Program-made: the position numbers and the translations under genes
Part shown: positions 28,009 to 38,071 of the stretch, in pieces
Numbering within the stretch: position 1 is the first letter of the stretch
How the letters are laid out: every line of letters begins with the position of its first letter
Assembly: GCF_031180975.1 (NCBI RefSeq)
Contig: NZ_JAPSLI010000001.1
Coordinates: forward strand, 51,511-115,510
DNA length: 64,000 bases
Direction of reading: 5' to 3'
Source: Microbacterium sp.
GTDB taxonomy: Bacteria; Actinomycetota; Actinomycetes; Actinomycetales; Microbacteriaceae
The notes under the pieces: generated by a model
What the model saw: the letters and a program-made list of their open reading frames with translations, nothing else
What the model was told of the DNA's origin: nothing
Database searches by the model: none

Positions 28009-28646
28009 GCAAGGCGCCGCGGATCGTCGCCGAACTGGGCCGTCCGGAGACCCCGGCGGAGGCCGCCGCCCGCAAGGCCGAGTCGAGCCGGATCTATCGT
28101 TCCAGCCAGACCTTCCGCAACCTGATCGCGGCGCTCATCGTGACCGTCGCCGTCGTCGCGGTGATCGTGTTCGCGGTCCCGCGTGGTGAGCCCGCTCCCC
28201 GCCCGGCGATCGATGTGGCCGCGGTCGCCGCAGACGTGTCGTCCACCGTGCAGCGGCCGGTCATCGTGCCGGATGTCCGGGACGGCTGGCGCGTGAACGC
28301 CGCCGAGTTGGAGAGTTCCGCCCCTGCAGTGTGGAACGTGACCCTGGCTCCCACCGGCGAGCGCGAGCGCGGCTTCATCCGCATCGCGCAAGCGTTCGGC
28401 GCCGACGTGTCGTGGGCACCGCAGCGCCTCAGCGGCATGGCGCCCACCGGCTCCACGGAGATCGCGGGCCGTGACTGGGACGTCTACGACCTCGGCGCCC
28501 GGGGCACCGCGAACGTGAGCTACGCGCTGGGCATCCAGGCCGGCCCCGACTATGTGCTGCTGTACGGCTCCCTCTCGGCCGACTCCACCGCGGAGTTCGC
28601 CGAGTCCCTGTCCCCCCAGATCACCGACCTCGAGGAGGCCGAATGA
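28005..28646 (+). CDS. DUF4245 membrane-anchored protein
   Basis: This 213-residue protein has a short cytosolic part, one membrane segment (about 41-62, [19 protein letters not shown]) and an external domain of the DUF4245 type ([16 protein letters not shown], then WNVTLAP). Function unknown; the family is actinobacterial and commonly sits beside xseB and fumarase. It overlaps xseB and the carbonic anhydrase gene by four bases each, so translation is coupled across the run. Confidence 0.85.
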   Translation: MSKAPRIVAELGRPETPAEAAARKAESSRIYRSSQTFRNLIAALIVTVAVVAVIVFAVPRGEPAPRPAIDVAAVAADVSSTVQRPVIVPDVRDGWRVNAAELESSAPAVWNVTLAPTGERERGFIRIAQAFGADVSWAPQRLSGMAPTGSTEIAGRDWDVYDLGARGTANVSYALGIQAGPDYVLLYGSLSADSTAEFAESLSPQITDLEEAE

Positions 28647-29317
28647 CCGCGACGCTCACCCCCGCCCAGGCCTGGCAGGAGATGCTCGACGGCAACCGCC
28701 GGTTCGTCGCCGGGGAGCCGCTGCATCCCCATCAGGACGTGCAGAAGCGGCACGAGCTCGCGGCAGGGCAGGCCCCGATGGCGACGCTGCTCGGCTGCGC
28801 GGACTCGCGTCTGGCCGCTGAGATCATCTTCGACAAGGGGCTCGGCGACCTGTTCGTGGTCCGCAATGCCGGCCAGGTCGTCGCACCCGACGTGATCGGC
28901 AGCCTCGAGTACGCGGTTGAGGTCTTGAAGGTGCCGCTGATCGTGGTGCTGGCGCACGACGCGTGCGGCGCCGTGCGCGCGGCGATCGACGGCACCGCCA
29001 TCGATGCGGCGCCCCTGCCCCCGAACATCTGGCGGCTCATCGCCCCGATCGTGCCCGCGGCACGCAAGGTCCTGGCCGAGAACGGCGGCACCTCGCCGGC
29101 GGACATCGACCCCGAGGTGGTCGGTCGTGAGCACCTGCGCAACACCGTGGCCGACCTCCTGCAGTCGTCCGAGCTGATCAGCGACGCGGTCGCCGAAGGC
29201 CGGCTGGGCATCGTCGGCGCGAACTACCGTCTGGCCGAGGGTACGGCCGTGCCCGTCATCACTGTTGGAATCGACACCGAGGGGCTGGGCCCCGCAGCGC
29301 AGGAGGAATCGGAATGA
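28643..29317 (+). CDS. beta-class carbonic anhydrase
   Basis: This 224-residue enzyme has the zinc ligands of beta-carbonic anhydrases: GCADSR (Cys and Asp/Arg dyad, about 52-57) and HDACGA (His and Cys, about 110-115). It interconverts CO2 and bicarbonate in the cytosol and may supply bicarbonate to carboxylases. Its start overlaps the DUF4245 stop and its stop overlaps the fumC start, so supply of bicarbonate and fumarase are translationally linked here. Confidence 0.95.
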   Translation: MTATLTPAQAWQEMLDGNRRFVAGEPLHPHQDVQKRHELAAGQAPMATLLGCADSRLAAEIIFDKGLGDLFVVRNAGQVVAPDVIGSLEYAVEVLKVPLIVVLAHDACGAVRAAIDGTAIDAAPLPPNIWRLIAPIVPAARKVLAENGGTSPADIDPEVVGREHLRNTVADLLQSSELISDAVAEGRLGIVGANYRLAEGTAVPVITVGIDTEGLGPAAQEESE

Positions 29318-30708
29318 CCGACACCGAGTACCGCATCGAGCACGACACCATGGGCGAGGTGCGCGTTCCCGTGAACGCGCTCTACAGCGCGCAGACCCAG
29401 CGCGCCGTGGAGAACTTCCCCATCTCGGGCAAGGGCCTGGAATCGACGCAGATCGCCGCGCTCGCCCGCATCAAGAAGGCCGCGGCCCTCGCGAACAAGG
29501 AGCTGGGCACGCTCGACGGCCGGATCGCCGACGCCATCGCCCAGGCCGCCGATGAAGTGGCATCCGGCAAGCACGACGGCGAGTTCCCGGTCGACACGTA
29601 CCAGACCGGCTCCGGCACGTCGTCGAACATGAACATGAACGAGGTGCTCGCGACCCTGGCGTCGCGCATCCTCGGTGACAAGGTGCACCCGAACGACCAC
29701 GTCAACGCGTCGCAGTCATCGAACGACGTGTTCCCCACCTCGGTGCACATCGCCGTCACCCAGGCGCTGATCGACACGCTCATCCCGTCGCTCGACCATC
29801 TCGCGGTGGCGCTGGAGGCGAAGGCCGAGCTGTGGAAGGACGCCGTCAAGTCCGGCCGTACCCACCTGATGGATGCCACCCCGGTGACTCTCGGGCAGGA
29901 GTTCGGCGGATACGCCCGCCAGATCCGCCTCGGCATCGAGCGCGTGCAGTCCGCGCTCCCCCGCGTCGCCGAGGTGCCGCTGGGCGGCACCGCCGTCGGC
30001 ACCGGCATCAACACGCCGCTCGGGTTCCCGCAGAAGGTCATCGAGCTGCTCGCGGCTGAGACCGAGCTGCCGATCACCGAGGCGAAGGACCACTTCGAAG
30101 CGCAGGCGAACCGCGACGGCCTCGTGGAGACCTCGGGCGCCCTCCGCACCATCGCCGTGTCGCTGACCAAGATCAACAACGACCTGCGCTGGATGGGCTC
30201 CGGCCCGAACACCGGCCTCGGCGAGCTGCACATCCCCGACCTGCAGCCGGGCTCGTCGATCATGCCGGGCAAGGTCAACCCGGTCGTGCCCGAGGCCGTG
30301 CTGATGGTCTGCGCACGCGTGATCGGCAACGACGCGACGGTGGCGTGGGCCGGCGCATCCGGCTCGTTCGAGCTGAACGTCGCGATCCCGGTGATGGGCA
30401 CGGCCCTGCTGGAGTCGATCCGCCTGCTCTCCAACGCCGTGCGCGTGCTGGCGGACAAGACCATCGACGGACTGGAGGCGAACCTGCAGCGCGCTGCCGC
30501 CTTCGCGGGTATGAGCCCCTCGATCGTCACCCCGCTGAACAAGCTCATCGGCTACGAGGCCGCCGCGAAGATCGCCAAGCACTCGGTCGCCAAGGGCATC
30601 ACCGTGCGCGACGCCGTGATCGACCTCGGCTATGTGGATCGCGGCGAGCTCACCATGGAGCAGCTGGACGAGAAGCTCGACCTGTTGTCGATGACCCACC
30701 CGGGCTGA
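29314..30708 (+). CDS. fumC: class II fumarate hydratase
   Basis: This 464-residue enzyme hydrates fumarate to malate in the TCA cycle. Signatures are [15 protein letters not shown] (about 97-111), [17 protein letters not shown] (about 184-200) and the catalytic loop [11 protein letters not shown] (about 311-321). It has no iron-sulfur cluster. Last gene of the coupled xseB-DUF4245-carbonic anhydrase-fumC run. Confidence 0.97.
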   Translation: MTDTEYRIEHDTMGEVRVPVNALYSAQTQRAVENFPISGKGLESTQIAALARIKKAAALANKELGTLDGRIADAIAQAADEVASGKHDGEFPVDTYQTGSGTSSNMNMNEVLATLASRILGDKVHPNDHVNASQSSNDVFPTSVHIAVTQALIDTLIPSLDHLAVALEAKAELWKDAVKSGRTHLMDATPVTLGQEFGGYARQIRLGIERVQSALPRVAEVPLGGTAVGTGINTPLGFPQKVIELLAAETELPITEAKDHFEAQANRDGLVETSGALRTIAVSLTKINNDLRWMGSGPNTGLGELHIPDLQPGSSIMPGKVNPVVPEAVLMVCARVIGNDATVAWAGASGSFELNVAIPVMGTALLESIRLLSNAVRVLADKTIDGLEANLQRAAAFAGMSPSIVTPLNKLIGYEAAAKIAKHSVAKGITVRDAVIDLGYVDRGELTMEQLDEKLDLLSMTHPG

Positions 30709-30905
30709 GCCCGGCTCAACGCTTCGGGGGTCGGCACGCCAGATCGCGGACCGGATGACCCCATCCGTCCGACATCCGGTATGTCGACCCCCGCGTGCGT
30801 CAGTTCTGCACATCTTGCGCCCGCAGCGCAGTCCCGCTCCGCTTCGATCGCGCGCAGATCGTCCACGCCTGGACCGTGCTTCGCGAATCGGGACAGGCCC
30901 CAGAG
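30709..30905. other. intergenic region between fumC and the catabolic cluster
   Basis: 197 bp without a gene between convergent fumC and tctA. GGGGGTCG (30726-30733) and CGACCCCC (30785-30792) are exact inverted repeats 51 bp apart that could form a large hairpin shared by both transcripts. Nothing else was seen. Confidence 0.5.
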
Positions 30906-32396
30906 TCAGACCGTGACGCGCTGCCTTGCTCCCCGCAGCAGACCCAGCAGCCGCGGCACCACGATCGCCGCAACGGCCAGTGCGAGAACGCCGACCGCGA
31001 TCGGGCTCTCGAAGACCACTCCGAGGTTGCCCTTTCCGATCGCGCTGGTCTGCACGAGCGCCTTTTCGAACAGAGGCCCCAGCACGAGGCCGAGCACGAA
31101 GGGCGCCATCGGCAGGTCGACCTCCTTCATGACGTATCCGATCAGGCCGAACACCAGAACCAGCCAGACGCTGAACATGTTGTTGCTCACCGAGTACGCG
31201 CCGACGAGGGAGGTCAGCAGGATGATCGGATACAGGTAGCCGTACGGGATCCGCAGCATCTGCGCGAAGGCCGGCGCGAGCGGCAGGTTGAGCACGAGCA
31301 GCAGCACGTTGCCGATGAAGAACGAGACCAACAGGCCCCACACCAGTTCCGGCTGGGTCTCGAACAGCAGCGGGCCGGGTTGCAGGCCGAAGATCGTGAA
31401 TGCGCCGAGCAGCACGGCGGTCGTCGCACCACCAGGAATGCCGAGCGCCAGCGTGGGCACGAAGTTCGCGTTCGCGGCGGCGTTGTTCGCGCTTTCCGGG
31501 CTCGCGACACCCTCGATGGCACCCTTGCCGAAGTTGTCGCGGTTACGGCTCACCTTCCGCTCGATCCCGTATGCCATGAAGGATGCCAGCGTTGAACCCG
31601 CACCGGGAAGGATGCCCAGCCCGAAACCGATGCCGGACCCGCGGAGGATCGCAGGCACGGAATCCTTCACGTCCTTGCGCGTGATCACCATGTCCTTGAA
31701 TCGAGCCCGGATGGGGGCGGCGGCACCGATCCGGATCTGGTGCAGGACCTCACCGAGCGCGAAGAGACCGATCATGACTTCGACGAACGGGATGCCGGAC
31801 AGGAGGTTGACATTCCCGAACGTGAAGCGCGCCTCGCTGGTTCCCTGCGCGATGCCGACGGTAGCGGTGAGCAGACCTGCGACGGCCATCAGCGCACCAC
31901 GCATCAGATCCTTGCCCTGGAAAGTGACGACGACCACGAGCGCCAGGATCATGATCGCGAACATCTCGACCGGCCCGAACTCGAGGGCGATGTCGGCGAG
32001 CGGTGGCGCGAGAGCCATCAGCAGCGCGAGCGAGATGATCGCGGCGACGAACGATCCGATGGCACTGATCGCCAGCGCGGCACCCGCGCGGCCTTTCTTG
32101 GCCATCTGGTACCCGTCGAGCGTGGTGACCACGCTCGCGGCCTCCCCCGGTGTCGAGATGAGCACCGAGGTGATCGTGCCACCGTATTGCGCACCGTAGT
32201 AGATTCCCGCGAGCATGATCAAGGCGGTGACGGGTTCCAGCGTGAACGTGATGGGCAGCAGCACGGCGACACCGGTGGTGGATCCGAGGCCGGGGAGCAG
32301 CCCGATCACCGTGCCCAGCAGCACGCCGACGAAGCACCACAGCAGGTTCTCCAGCGTGAGCGCGGTCTGGAATCCGAGGAGCAGGTTCTCGAGCAT
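30906..32396 (-). CDS. tctA: tripartite tricarboxylate-type transporter, large membrane subunit TctA
   Basis: This 496-residue protein has the 11-12 membrane segments of TctA. Two family glycine motifs are clear: [18 protein letters not shown] near residue 33 and [18 protein letters not shown] near residue 265. TctA forms the ion-driven permease for carboxylates delivered by TctC. The ATG shares one base with the tctB stop. Last gene of the five-gene operon that starts with the sugar-phosphate isomerase; context points to a C4 sugar acid or similar anion rather than citrate. Confidence 0.95.
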   Translation of the reverse strand: MLENLLLGFQTALTLENLLWCFVGVLLGTVIGLLPGLGSTTGVAVLLPITFTLEPVTALIMLAGIYYGAQYGGTITSVLISTPGEAASVVTTLDGYQMAKKGRAGAALAISAIGSFVAAIISLALLMALAPPLADIALEFGPVEMFAIMILALVVVVTFQGKDLMRGALMAVAGLLTATVGIAQGTSEARFTFGNVNLLSGIPFVEVMIGLFALGEVLHQIRIGAAAPIRARFKDMVITRKDVKDSVPAILRGSGIGFGLGILPGAGSTLASFMAYGIERKVSRNRDNFGKGAIEGVASPESANNAAANANFVPTLALGIPGGATTAVLLGAFTIFGLQPGPLLFETQPELVWGLLVSFFIGNVLLLVLNLPLAPAFAQMLRIPYGYLYPIILLTSLVGAYSVSNNMFSVWLVLVFGLIGYVMKEVDLPMAPFVLGLVLGPLFEKALVQTSAIGKGNLGVVFESPIAVGVLALAVAAIVVPRLLGLLRGARQRVTV

Positions 32397-32893
32397 CAGA
32401 TGAATCCGATCAGGCCGGTCGGCATCGGCACCTTGAGCAGGACGGCGAAGACGACGTGGACGACGGCGACGGCGATCACGCCGACGAGCAGTGCGACGGC
32501 GATGTGCCGGCGTTCGACGAGGGCGGCGATGCCCACCACGAGCAGGCCGAGAGCGACCAGGAGCCCGGTGACCGGCACCAGCAGAAGGGCCACCACCAGC
32601 ATGCCGATGACCATCGCCAGCATCCGGTTCCGCTGATGCTGCGAACGGCCCAGCACGTCGATGTCGCTGTCGTCGGCGTCGACGGCCCGTGCCGCCACCG
32701 GCCGACGCAGCGTGGCGAGCACGTCCAGGACGGCGAGGACCGTCATGACGACACCGAGCACGACGGGCATGAAACCCGCGCCCACCTGGCCGTCCTCCTT
32801 GGTGAAGCCGTAGCCCGCACCCATGAGTGCGGCTACGACTCCCAGGACGGCCAGGGCCGCGCTCGCGGCGACCCTGGCGGTCCGGGCTGTCAT
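32396..32893 (-). CDS. tctB: tripartite tricarboxylate-type transporter, small membrane subunit TctB
   Basis: The ATG at 32893 gives 165 residues; a GTG two codons earlier (32899) would overlap the tctC stop and is a possible start. Four hydrophobic segments and the poorly conserved sequence typical of TctB are seen (VGAGFMPVVLGVVMTVLAVLDVL near residue 36). A charged loop separates the first and second helix pairs. It partners TctA. Confidence 0.9.
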   Translation of the reverse strand: MTARTARVAASAALAVLGVVAALMGAGYGFTKEDGQVGAGFMPVVLGVVMTVLAVLDVLATLRRPVAARAVDADDSDIDVLGRSQHQRNRMLAMVIGMLVVALLLVPVTGLLVALGLLVVGIAALVERRHIAVALLVGVIAVAVVHVVFAVLLKVPMPTGLIGFI

Positions 32894-32895
32894 GA

Positions 32896-33873
32896 TCACT
32901 TTCCGACTACCGCCTCGAGCTCGGCCGAGTTACCGGCGAGGTACTCGGCGAACTCGTCGCCGTAGAGCGGCTTGGGCTGCATCAGGTTCTCCTCGATGTA
33001 CGCGGTGTACGCGTCCGACTTCGCGAACTCCTTCGCGGCCTCGACCCAGTACTCGCGCGCTTCATCGCTGATGCCCCCGGGGGCGATGAAACCGCGGAAC
33101 TGCGCGAAGGCGACGTCGATCCCCTGCTCCTTGGCGGTGGGGATGTCGGCCAGCGCCTCGTACTCGTAGCGCTCCTCGGAAAGGGCGCACAGCGCCCTGA
33201 GGTCACCGGACTCGAGCTGCCCGAGCACCTCGCTGGGGTTGAGTGATGCGACCTCGACTGTGCCACCGAGCAGCCCGGCGAGCACCTCGCTGCCACCTTC
33301 GAAGGGCACGCGGTCGAAGGTGACGTCCTGGTCCTGCTCGATCAGCGAGAAGACCACCTCGTCGAGGCTCACCGCACCGGAGACCGCCGCGACCACACCG
33401 TCGGCCTTCGCCGCGTCGACGACATCGGTGCACGTCTTGAACTTGCTGTCACCCGGGACGACGACGAGCGTGTAGTCGTCGCCGAGCTTCATGATGGGCG
33501 TGAACGACTCATGCGTGAAGCCCACGTCAGTCGTGAGCGGCAGCGCGAGCAGTGCGGTCTCGGACGCGAGCAGGTAGTTGCCGTTGCCCTCCTGTGCGAG
33601 GAAGTGCGAGTAACCCACTGCGCCGGACCCGCCCTCGCGGTTCTCGACGGTGATGGTGGCGCCGGTCGCATCCTCCAGACCGCTGGCGATCGCGCGGCCG
33701 GAGACGTCCGAGCCTCCACCAGCCGCGAACGGGACGATCATCCTGACGTCCTGGGGCTCGAAGGCGGTGCCGCCCTCGTCGGCGCCCGCAGGCTGCTCGC
33801 CTCCGGAAGAACAAGCCGTGAGTGCCAGGGCCGATGCGGCGCTGATGGCGAGTAGTGCGAATCGTGACTTCAT
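32896..33873 (-). CDS. tctC: TctC-type substrate-binding lipoprotein
   Basis: This 325-residue protein starts with a lipoprotein signal (lipobox LTAC, Cys about 21) and continues as a Bug/TctC binding protein: VRMIVPFAAGGGSDVSGR (about 43-60), ENREGGSGAVGY, and a late FRGFIAPGGISDEA. It captures an organic anion outside the cell for TctAB. Members of this family bind carboxylates by two water-mediated contacts, so ligand identity cannot be read from motifs. Neighbouring genes suggest a sugar acid. Confidence 0.93.
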   Translation of the reverse strand: MKSRFALLAISAASALALTACSSGGEQPAGADEGGTAFEPQDVRMIVPFAAGGGSDVSGRAIASGLEDATGATITVENREGGSGAVGYSHFLAQEGNGNYLLASETALLALPLTTDVGFTHESFTPIMKLGDDYTLVVVPGDSKFKTCTDVVDAAKADGVVAAVSGAVSLDEVVFSLIEQDQDVTFDRVPFEGGSEVLAGLLGGTVEVASLNPSEVLGQLESGDLRALCALSEERYEYEALADIPTAKEQGIDVAFAQFRGFIAPGGISDEAREYWVEAAKEFAKSDAYTAYIEENLMQPKPLYGDEFAEYLAGNSAELEAVVGK

Positions 33874-33908
33874 TGTCTTTCCTTATCTGTCGGGTCGGGT
33901 ATGTCGGG

Positions 33909-34910
33909 TCAGGAGGCAGTGCGTGCTGCCCGGGCCTGGGCGCCGACGCCTACCGCGGTGCGGAAGGCGTGCTCGTAGGCGCCAGTCGATGCGGTACGGG
34001 TGCCGACCACATCGAATGCGGTGCCGTGCGCGGGGGTGCACACCGGCACACTGAGACCGCCGGCCATGGTGACGCCGCGATCGAAGCCCAGCAGCTTCAC
34101 CGCGATCTGGCCCTGGTCGTGGTACATCGTGAGGACTCCGTCGAAGCCGCCGTCACGCGCCTTGAGGAAGATGGTGTCGCTCGGGAACGGCCCCGTCGCA
34201 TCCACGCCGCGCTTCTGCAACTCCTCCACCGCCGGCGCGATCACGTCGATCTCGTGGCGGCCGAACTTGCCGGATTCGCCGGCGTGCGGATTCAGCGCGC
34301 ACACGCCGATCCGGGGCTTCTCGATGCCGCGCGCCTGCAGCACCCGCTCGAGCAGTTCCGCGCGCTCGACGATGAGGTCGAAGGTGATCAGGTCAGCGAC
34401 CTCCGCGATCGAGCAGTGGCTCGTGACCCGACCGGTGACCAGCTCAGGCAGGATGTTGAGTTCCGTCGCGGAAGTTCCGTCGTCGAGCACTGTCTCGAAC
34501 CACGACATCTCGTCGTTCTCCGTCATCCCCGCGAGGTGCAGCGAGGACTTGTTCAGCGGTGCGAAGACGATGGCGTCAACCTCACCCTGCTTCGACAGTT
34601 CGAGAGCTCTGCGCAGGCTCGCCATGGCCCACAGCCCGCCCTCGCGGGTCGGCTGCTTACGAACGAAGCCGCCGGCGGGCCGCTCGCCGCCGTTCTCGAT
34701 GAGCTGCGGGATGCCGGTGCCGGCTTCCCGCGTCCAGGCGAACTCGACGCCCGCGTCGGCCATCGCGGCGATCAGCTCCTGCTCGTCACCGATCAGAAGG
34801 ATGTCGGCCGCCTCGGCGGATGCCGGATCCGCGAGTTGACGCGCCACGAGTTCCGGTCCGATGCCAGCGGGGTCACCGAAGGTCAGGGCGATGCGGGGGC
34901 GAGCGGTCAT
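33909..34910 (-). CDS. PdxA2-like 4-phospho-sugar-acid dehydrogenase/decarboxylase
   Basis: The ATG at 34910 (AAAGGA upstream) gives 333 residues. The PdxA fold is complete: TFGDPAGIGPEL near residue 10, and the three metal-binding His in TSHCSIAEV, LNPHAGESGKFGRHE and MYHDQGQIAVK. PdxA proper oxidises 4-phosphohydroxythreonine in vitamin B6 synthesis; PdxA2 paralogues oxidise and decarboxylate 4-phospho-threonate or 4-phospho-erythronate to dihydroxyacetone phosphate. Linkage to a Tct transporter and C4 kinase/isomerases, with no B6 genes nearby, favours the catabolic role. The usual DUF1537 kinase partner is absent. Confidence 0.85.
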   Translation of the reverse strand: MTARPRIALTFGDPAGIGPELVARQLADPASAEAADILLIGDEQELIAAMADAGVEFAWTREAGTGIPQLIENGGERPAGGFVRKQPTREGGLWAMASLRRALELSKQGEVDAIVFAPLNKSSLHLAGMTENDEMSWFETVLDDGTSATELNILPELVTGRVTSHCSIAEVADLITFDLIVERAELLERVLQARGIEKPRIGVCALNPHAGESGKFGRHEIDVIAPAVEELQKRGVDATGPFPSDTIFLKARDGGFDGVLTMYHDQGQIAVKLLGFDRGVTMAGGLSVPVCTPAHGTAFDVVGTRTASTGAYEHAFRTAVGVGAQARAARTAS

Positions 34911-34933
34911 GATGATCCTTTTGTTGCGACGGG

Positions 34934-35905
34934 TCAGGAAATGGTCAGTGCGGCAGAAGCCGGGGTGGCGGCGCGTTCGGCCGCAGCGAGAACGTCGCGG
35001 ATGTAGCGCTGGTTGGTGGCGCACACGCCGAGGCTGTCCCCGCCGTACTGCTCGCACAGGATGATCCCGTCGTAGCCCACGCCGACGGCGTCCTGCAGTA
35101 CCTGCCGGTAGTTGATGACGCCCGCCTCCATCGTGGCCGGTGCGCTCGTGGCCCACGATCCGTCCGGAGCCTCGTCACGGGTGTAGTTCTTGACGTGCCA
35201 GTAATTCGCGTACGGAAGCGTCTTCGCATACACATCCCGCCAGTCCTCCACGGGACGGTGCAGCCGGACCAGGTTGCCGACGTCTGGATTCAGGCCGACG
35301 TTGTCGAGTGCGATCTCCTCGACGAGTCGTACAGCGGAGTCGGCAGTGCCGAGGTAGGTGTCCTCATACATCTCGAGGGATACCCGAAGCCCCACCTGCG
35401 CCGCATGCCGCCCGAGATCGCGCAGACGGGCGACGGCGAGTTCCCACGTCGCCTGGTCGCCCACCGGGTCCTTCGCGCCGTCGACAGTCCAGAACCAGAG
35501 CGCACGGCGTTGAGCCCGCGTGAGCGGCTGGTGCAGGCCGGTGGAGAACACGCTCATCCCCATCTCGGCGGCGGCGTCGATGGTCCGGTGCGCGTATTCG
35601 AGGTTGCGTTCGCCACGCCCGGGCTCCACGACGCTCTGCCGCTGGACGTGCACGGATGGGAGCGTCACGCCGCGCCCGGCCGCGATCGACACGAGTTCGG
35701 CACGCTGCGAGGACGTGAGGTCGGCGGGGCGGATGTGCGAGTCGGAGAGTTCGGCCAACGCGAAGCCCACCGAGGAGACCTGCGCGAACGCCGCATCCCA
35801 TGCGTCCGGCCCGGCCTCGTGCAGGCTGCGGCCGTCGGCGAGGACGCTCGGGATGCCGTGCAGGCAGGTGGCGACCGGCCATTCGGCGGCGGGGAACGCG
35901 GGCAT
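34934..35905 (-). CDS. sugar phosphate isomerase/epimerase (xylose-isomerase-like TIM barrel)
   Basis: This 323-residue protein is of the AP-endonuclease-2/xylose-isomerase-like class. Metal-binding residues appear in order: Glu in SLEMYEDT, Asp in GLNPDVGN, His in WHVKNYTR and Glu in LCEQYGGD. Such enzymes isomerise or epimerise ketoses and keto-acids at C2/C3. It is first in the operon with PdxA2 and TctCBA and starts about 55 bases after a strong promoter that overlaps the TCCTATAGGA operator. Substrate unknown; a C4 or branched C5 sugar or its acid is the best guess. Confidence 0.85.
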   Translation of the reverse strand: MPAFPAAEWPVATCLHGIPSVLADGRSLHEAGPDAWDAAFAQVSSVGFALAELSDSHIRPADLTSSQRAELVSIAAGRGVTLPSVHVQRQSVVEPGRGERNLEYAHRTIDAAAEMGMSVFSTGLHQPLTRAQRRALWFWTVDGAKDPVGDQATWELAVARLRDLGRHAAQVGLRVSLEMYEDTYLGTADSAVRLVEEIALDNVGLNPDVGNLVRLHRPVEDWRDVYAKTLPYANYWHVKNYTRDEAPDGSWATSAPATMEAGVINYRQVLQDAVGVGYDGIILCEQYGGDSLGVCATNQRYIRDVLAAAERAATPASAALTIS

Positions 35906-35959
35906 CTCACTCCATCGTGGTCTGGGCTCTGCTCATCTCGGCGGAACCGTCTTTGAGAA

Positions 35960-35989
35960 TCCTATAGGAAATAGTCTATAGAAATGCAA
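35960..35989 (-). promoter_or_regulatory. promoter and GntR-type operator of the transport/isomerase operon
   Basis: On the minus strand TTGCAT (35989-35984), 17 bases, TATAGG (35966-35961) form a good promoter. The palindrome TCCTATAGGA (35960-35969) covers the -10 and a second palindrome TCTATAGA (35975-35982) lies in the spacer. TCCTATAGGAAAT recurs exactly before the kinase gene at 39870-39882. Confidence 0.7.
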
Positions 35990-36135
35990 CCCGCGTGCGC
36001 ATCTTCGTTTCCGACCCCGCACAGGGGCAGGGAGGCTCGTCGAGGGCGGCGCGGAGCATGCCACACTGCCCAATGCCCGGCGCAGGCAGGCCTCGTTCAG
36101 CCGCAGATGGGCGCGGCTGCGGGAGAGCGGAACTG

Positions 36136-36852
36136 TCAGCGGTCGGCGTCCGCCTCACGCAATGAACGATCACGCACGCCCTCGATATGCGCACGCATGG
36201 CCTCCCGCGGAGCGTCCGGCTCGCCCGACTCGAAGGCGGCGAGGATCGCCTCGTGCTCGGCGTGCGCCTCTTCGACATCGTTCGCGCCGCGGATCACAGC
36301 CTGCCGCAATCGATGGGTGAGCGCGCCGAGATCGCTGTGCATGCCCATGATGTACCGGTTTCCCGCGGCCCTGAGAATGACCCGATGGAACTCGGCGTCA
36401 GCGGCGAAGTAATCCTGGGTCTCGCGCACAGTCGCCGTCCCCGCGCGCATGGCGTCCGCGATCCGCGCCGTCCACTCCTCATGCCGTGCGTGAGCGGCCC
36501 GGAGATCAGGGAGCAGCTCGCCCGCGTGCGGCGTCGCCAGTCGTGTCGCCTCCACCTCCAGCATCAACCGCGCCGCGAACAGCTCGTCGAGCTGGTCGGG
36601 GGCGAGCGGCGGCGCCACCCGATATCCCTTCAGCGCCTCGCGCGTCACCAGCCCGGTGCGCTCGAGCTGCACCATCGCCTCGCGCACCGGGGTCGGGGAG
36701 ACGTCCAGCTCGCGAGCGAGTGTGTCGATCGAGAGGCGCGAACCTGGCTCGACGCCGCCGTCGAGCAGCAGTTCCAGGATTCGGTCGTACACCTGGTCAC
36801 GCAGGCCGCGCCGCTCCACCTCCGTCACGCGCCGCGGGACCACTGCATTCAT
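36136..36852 (-). CDS. GntR-family regulator with FCD effector domain
   Basis: This 238-residue protein has the winged helix at about 10-75 (RLSIDTLARELDVSPTPVREAM, seen in two parts) and an FCD domain (about 90-225) with the metal/ligand positions in DAEFHRVILRAAGN and EEAHAEHEAILAAFESG. FCD regulators sense small organic acids or sugar acids. The ATG overlaps the stop of the upstream isomerase gene (ATGA), so it is the last gene of the kinase operon. It is the natural candidate to bind the shared TCCTATAGGA sites before both operons. Confidence 0.93.
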   Translation of the reverse strand: MNAVVPRRVTEVERRGLRDQVYDRILELLLDGGVEPGSRLSIDTLARELDVSPTPVREAMVQLERTGLVTREALKGYRVAPPLAPDQLDELFAARLMLEVEATRLATPHAGELLPDLRAAHARHEEWTARIADAMRAGTATVRETQDYFAADAEFHRVILRAAGNRYIMGMHSDLGALTHRLRQAVIRGANDVEEAHAEHEAILAAFESGEPDAPREAMRAHIEGVRDRSLREADADR

Positions 36853-37607
36853 CGCGTCTCCTCAATCTCGAAAGCCTCGTCGAGAATTCTGCCGAATGCG
36901 GCGGGGTTGTGCGCGAACCGGCCCAGGAACATGCCGTCCACGACGTCGGCAATCCGCGCGAGCAGCCCAGGGCCGGCGCTGCCACCGTAGATCACCCTGG
37001 CCCTGAACGGCCCGTCGGCGAGCTGCTCCTGCAGCGCCGATGCGACCGCGCGGATGTGGTGATCCTCCGCAGGCTCAGGCGCGCCGATTGCCCAGACCGG
37101 TTCGTAGGCGACGACCAGTTCGCCGGTCGTGCCGTCTCGCGTCGCCCGGGCGAGCGATGCTTCCAGTTGGGCGATACAGGCTGCGGCAGCGGCGCGGTGC
37201 CCACTCCGCTCACTCTCGCCGATGCAGAGCAGTGGGGTCATGCCGTGTTGCAGGGTCGCCGCGACCTTCTTGGCGACAGTCTCATCGGTCTCGCCGAAGA
37301 GCGTCCGGCGCTCGGCGTGTCCGATTTCCACCAGAGACACGCCGTGCTCGACGAGTTCCGCGGCCGACACCTCGCCGGTGTAGGCGCCGGCGTCTTCCCA
37401 GTGCACGTCCTGCGCGCCGACTCGCATCCCGGCCGGCCCGGCGATCGCGACGACCTCCGGAATCGACGGGAAGCTGGGGATGACGAACGGCTCGACCAGC
37501 CCACTGCGCACGGCGGGATGGGTGGCGCAGACCTGCGCCACGGCCGCCGTCCACTCCCGCGTGCGTTCGCGCCCGAAGTACATCTTCAGACTCGAGCCGA
37601 TCAGCAT
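36849..37607 (-). CDS. triosephosphate-isomerase-like enzyme, likely erythrulose-phosphate isomerase
   Basis: This 252-residue TIM-fold protein keeps the catalytic residues of triosephosphate isomerase: Lys in GSSLKMYFG (about 5-13), His in EIGHAERRTLFGE and Glu in VAYEPVWAIG. A glycolytic tpiA normally sits with gapA-pgk, not here. Paralogues called LerI/EryH convert L-erythrulose 1-phosphate to D-erythrulose 4-phosphate, and the adjacent kinase and RpiB-like genes fit that role. It starts four bases after the RpiB-like stop and overlaps gntR. Confidence 0.9.
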   Translation of the reverse strand: MLIGSSLKMYFGRERTREWTAAVAQVCATHPAVRSGLVEPFVIPSFPSIPEVVAIAGPAGMRVGAQDVHWEDAGAYTGEVSAAELVEHGVSLVEIGHAERRTLFGETDETVAKKVAATLQHGMTPLLCIGESERSGHRAAAAACIAQLEASLARATRDGTTGELVVAYEPVWAIGAPEPAEDHHIRAVASALQEQLADGPFRARVIYGGSAGPGLLARIADVVDGMFLGRFAHNPAAFGRILDEAFEIEETR

Positions 37608-37611
37608 CCGC

Positions 37612-38067
37612 TCAGCCCTCGTAGGCGCAGATGTCGTCGACGTTTGCCTGCGAATGGCTCGACGGGTCGAACGTGTAGGTCAGCCACTCCGCCGCGAGGC
37701 GGCGCGCGAGCTCTACGCCGACCACGCGCTGTCCCATGCACAGCACCTGCGCGTCGTTCGAGAGGATCGAGCGCTCCACCGAGAACGAGTCGTGCGCCGT
37801 GACGGCACGGATGCCGGACACCTTGTTCGCCGCGATGGCGACACCGAGCCCGGTGCCGCAGATGAGGACCGCGCGGTCAGCCTCGCCGCGCGCAATGCGC
37901 TCGGCGGCTTCGATGGCAACCTTCGGATAAGAGGTGGTCCCTGCCGCGTCGTCGACTCCGACGTCGACGACTGATTCGACGAGCCGGTTCGCTTCGAGGT
38001 CGCGTTTGATGATCTCCTTGTAGTCGTAGCCGGCTTTGTCGCTTCCGACGATCAGGCGGAATGCCAT
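37612..38067 (-). CDS. RpiB/LacAB-family sugar-phosphate isomerase (EryI-like)
   Basis: The ATG at 38067 gives 151 residues. The family Cys lies in [14 protein letters not shown] (about 69-82), and [13 protein letters not shown] matches the RpiB core. Near the N-terminus [11 protein letters not shown] replaces the usual D-H pair of ribose-5-phosphate isomerase with D-K, a change that suggests a different substrate. EryI of erythritol pathways converts D-erythrulose 4-phosphate to D-erythrose 4-phosphate, which enters the pentose phosphate pathway. It is four bases downstream of the kinase gene. Confidence 0.9.
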   Translation of the reverse strand: MAFRLIVGSDKAGYDYKEIIKRDLEANRLVESVVDVGVDDAAGTTSYPKVAIEAAERIARGEADRAVLICGTGLGVAIAANKVSGIRAVTAHDSFSVERSILSNDAQVLCMGQRVVGVELARRLAAEWLTYTFDPSSHSQANVDDICAYEG

Positions 38068-38071
38068 GTGA

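Noticed and set aside
33909..34910. PdxA as a vitamin B6 biosynthesis gene
   Set aside because: Actinobacteria usually make B6 by the PdxS/PdxT route, no B6 genes are near, and the operon contains a Tct transporter and sugar isomerase.
36849..37607. Glycolytic triosephosphate isomerase
   Set aside because: The gene lies in an operon with a DhaKL kinase, an EryI-like isomerase and a GntR regulator, not with gapA-pgk; a tetrulose-phosphate isomerase fits better, although catalytic residues are the same.
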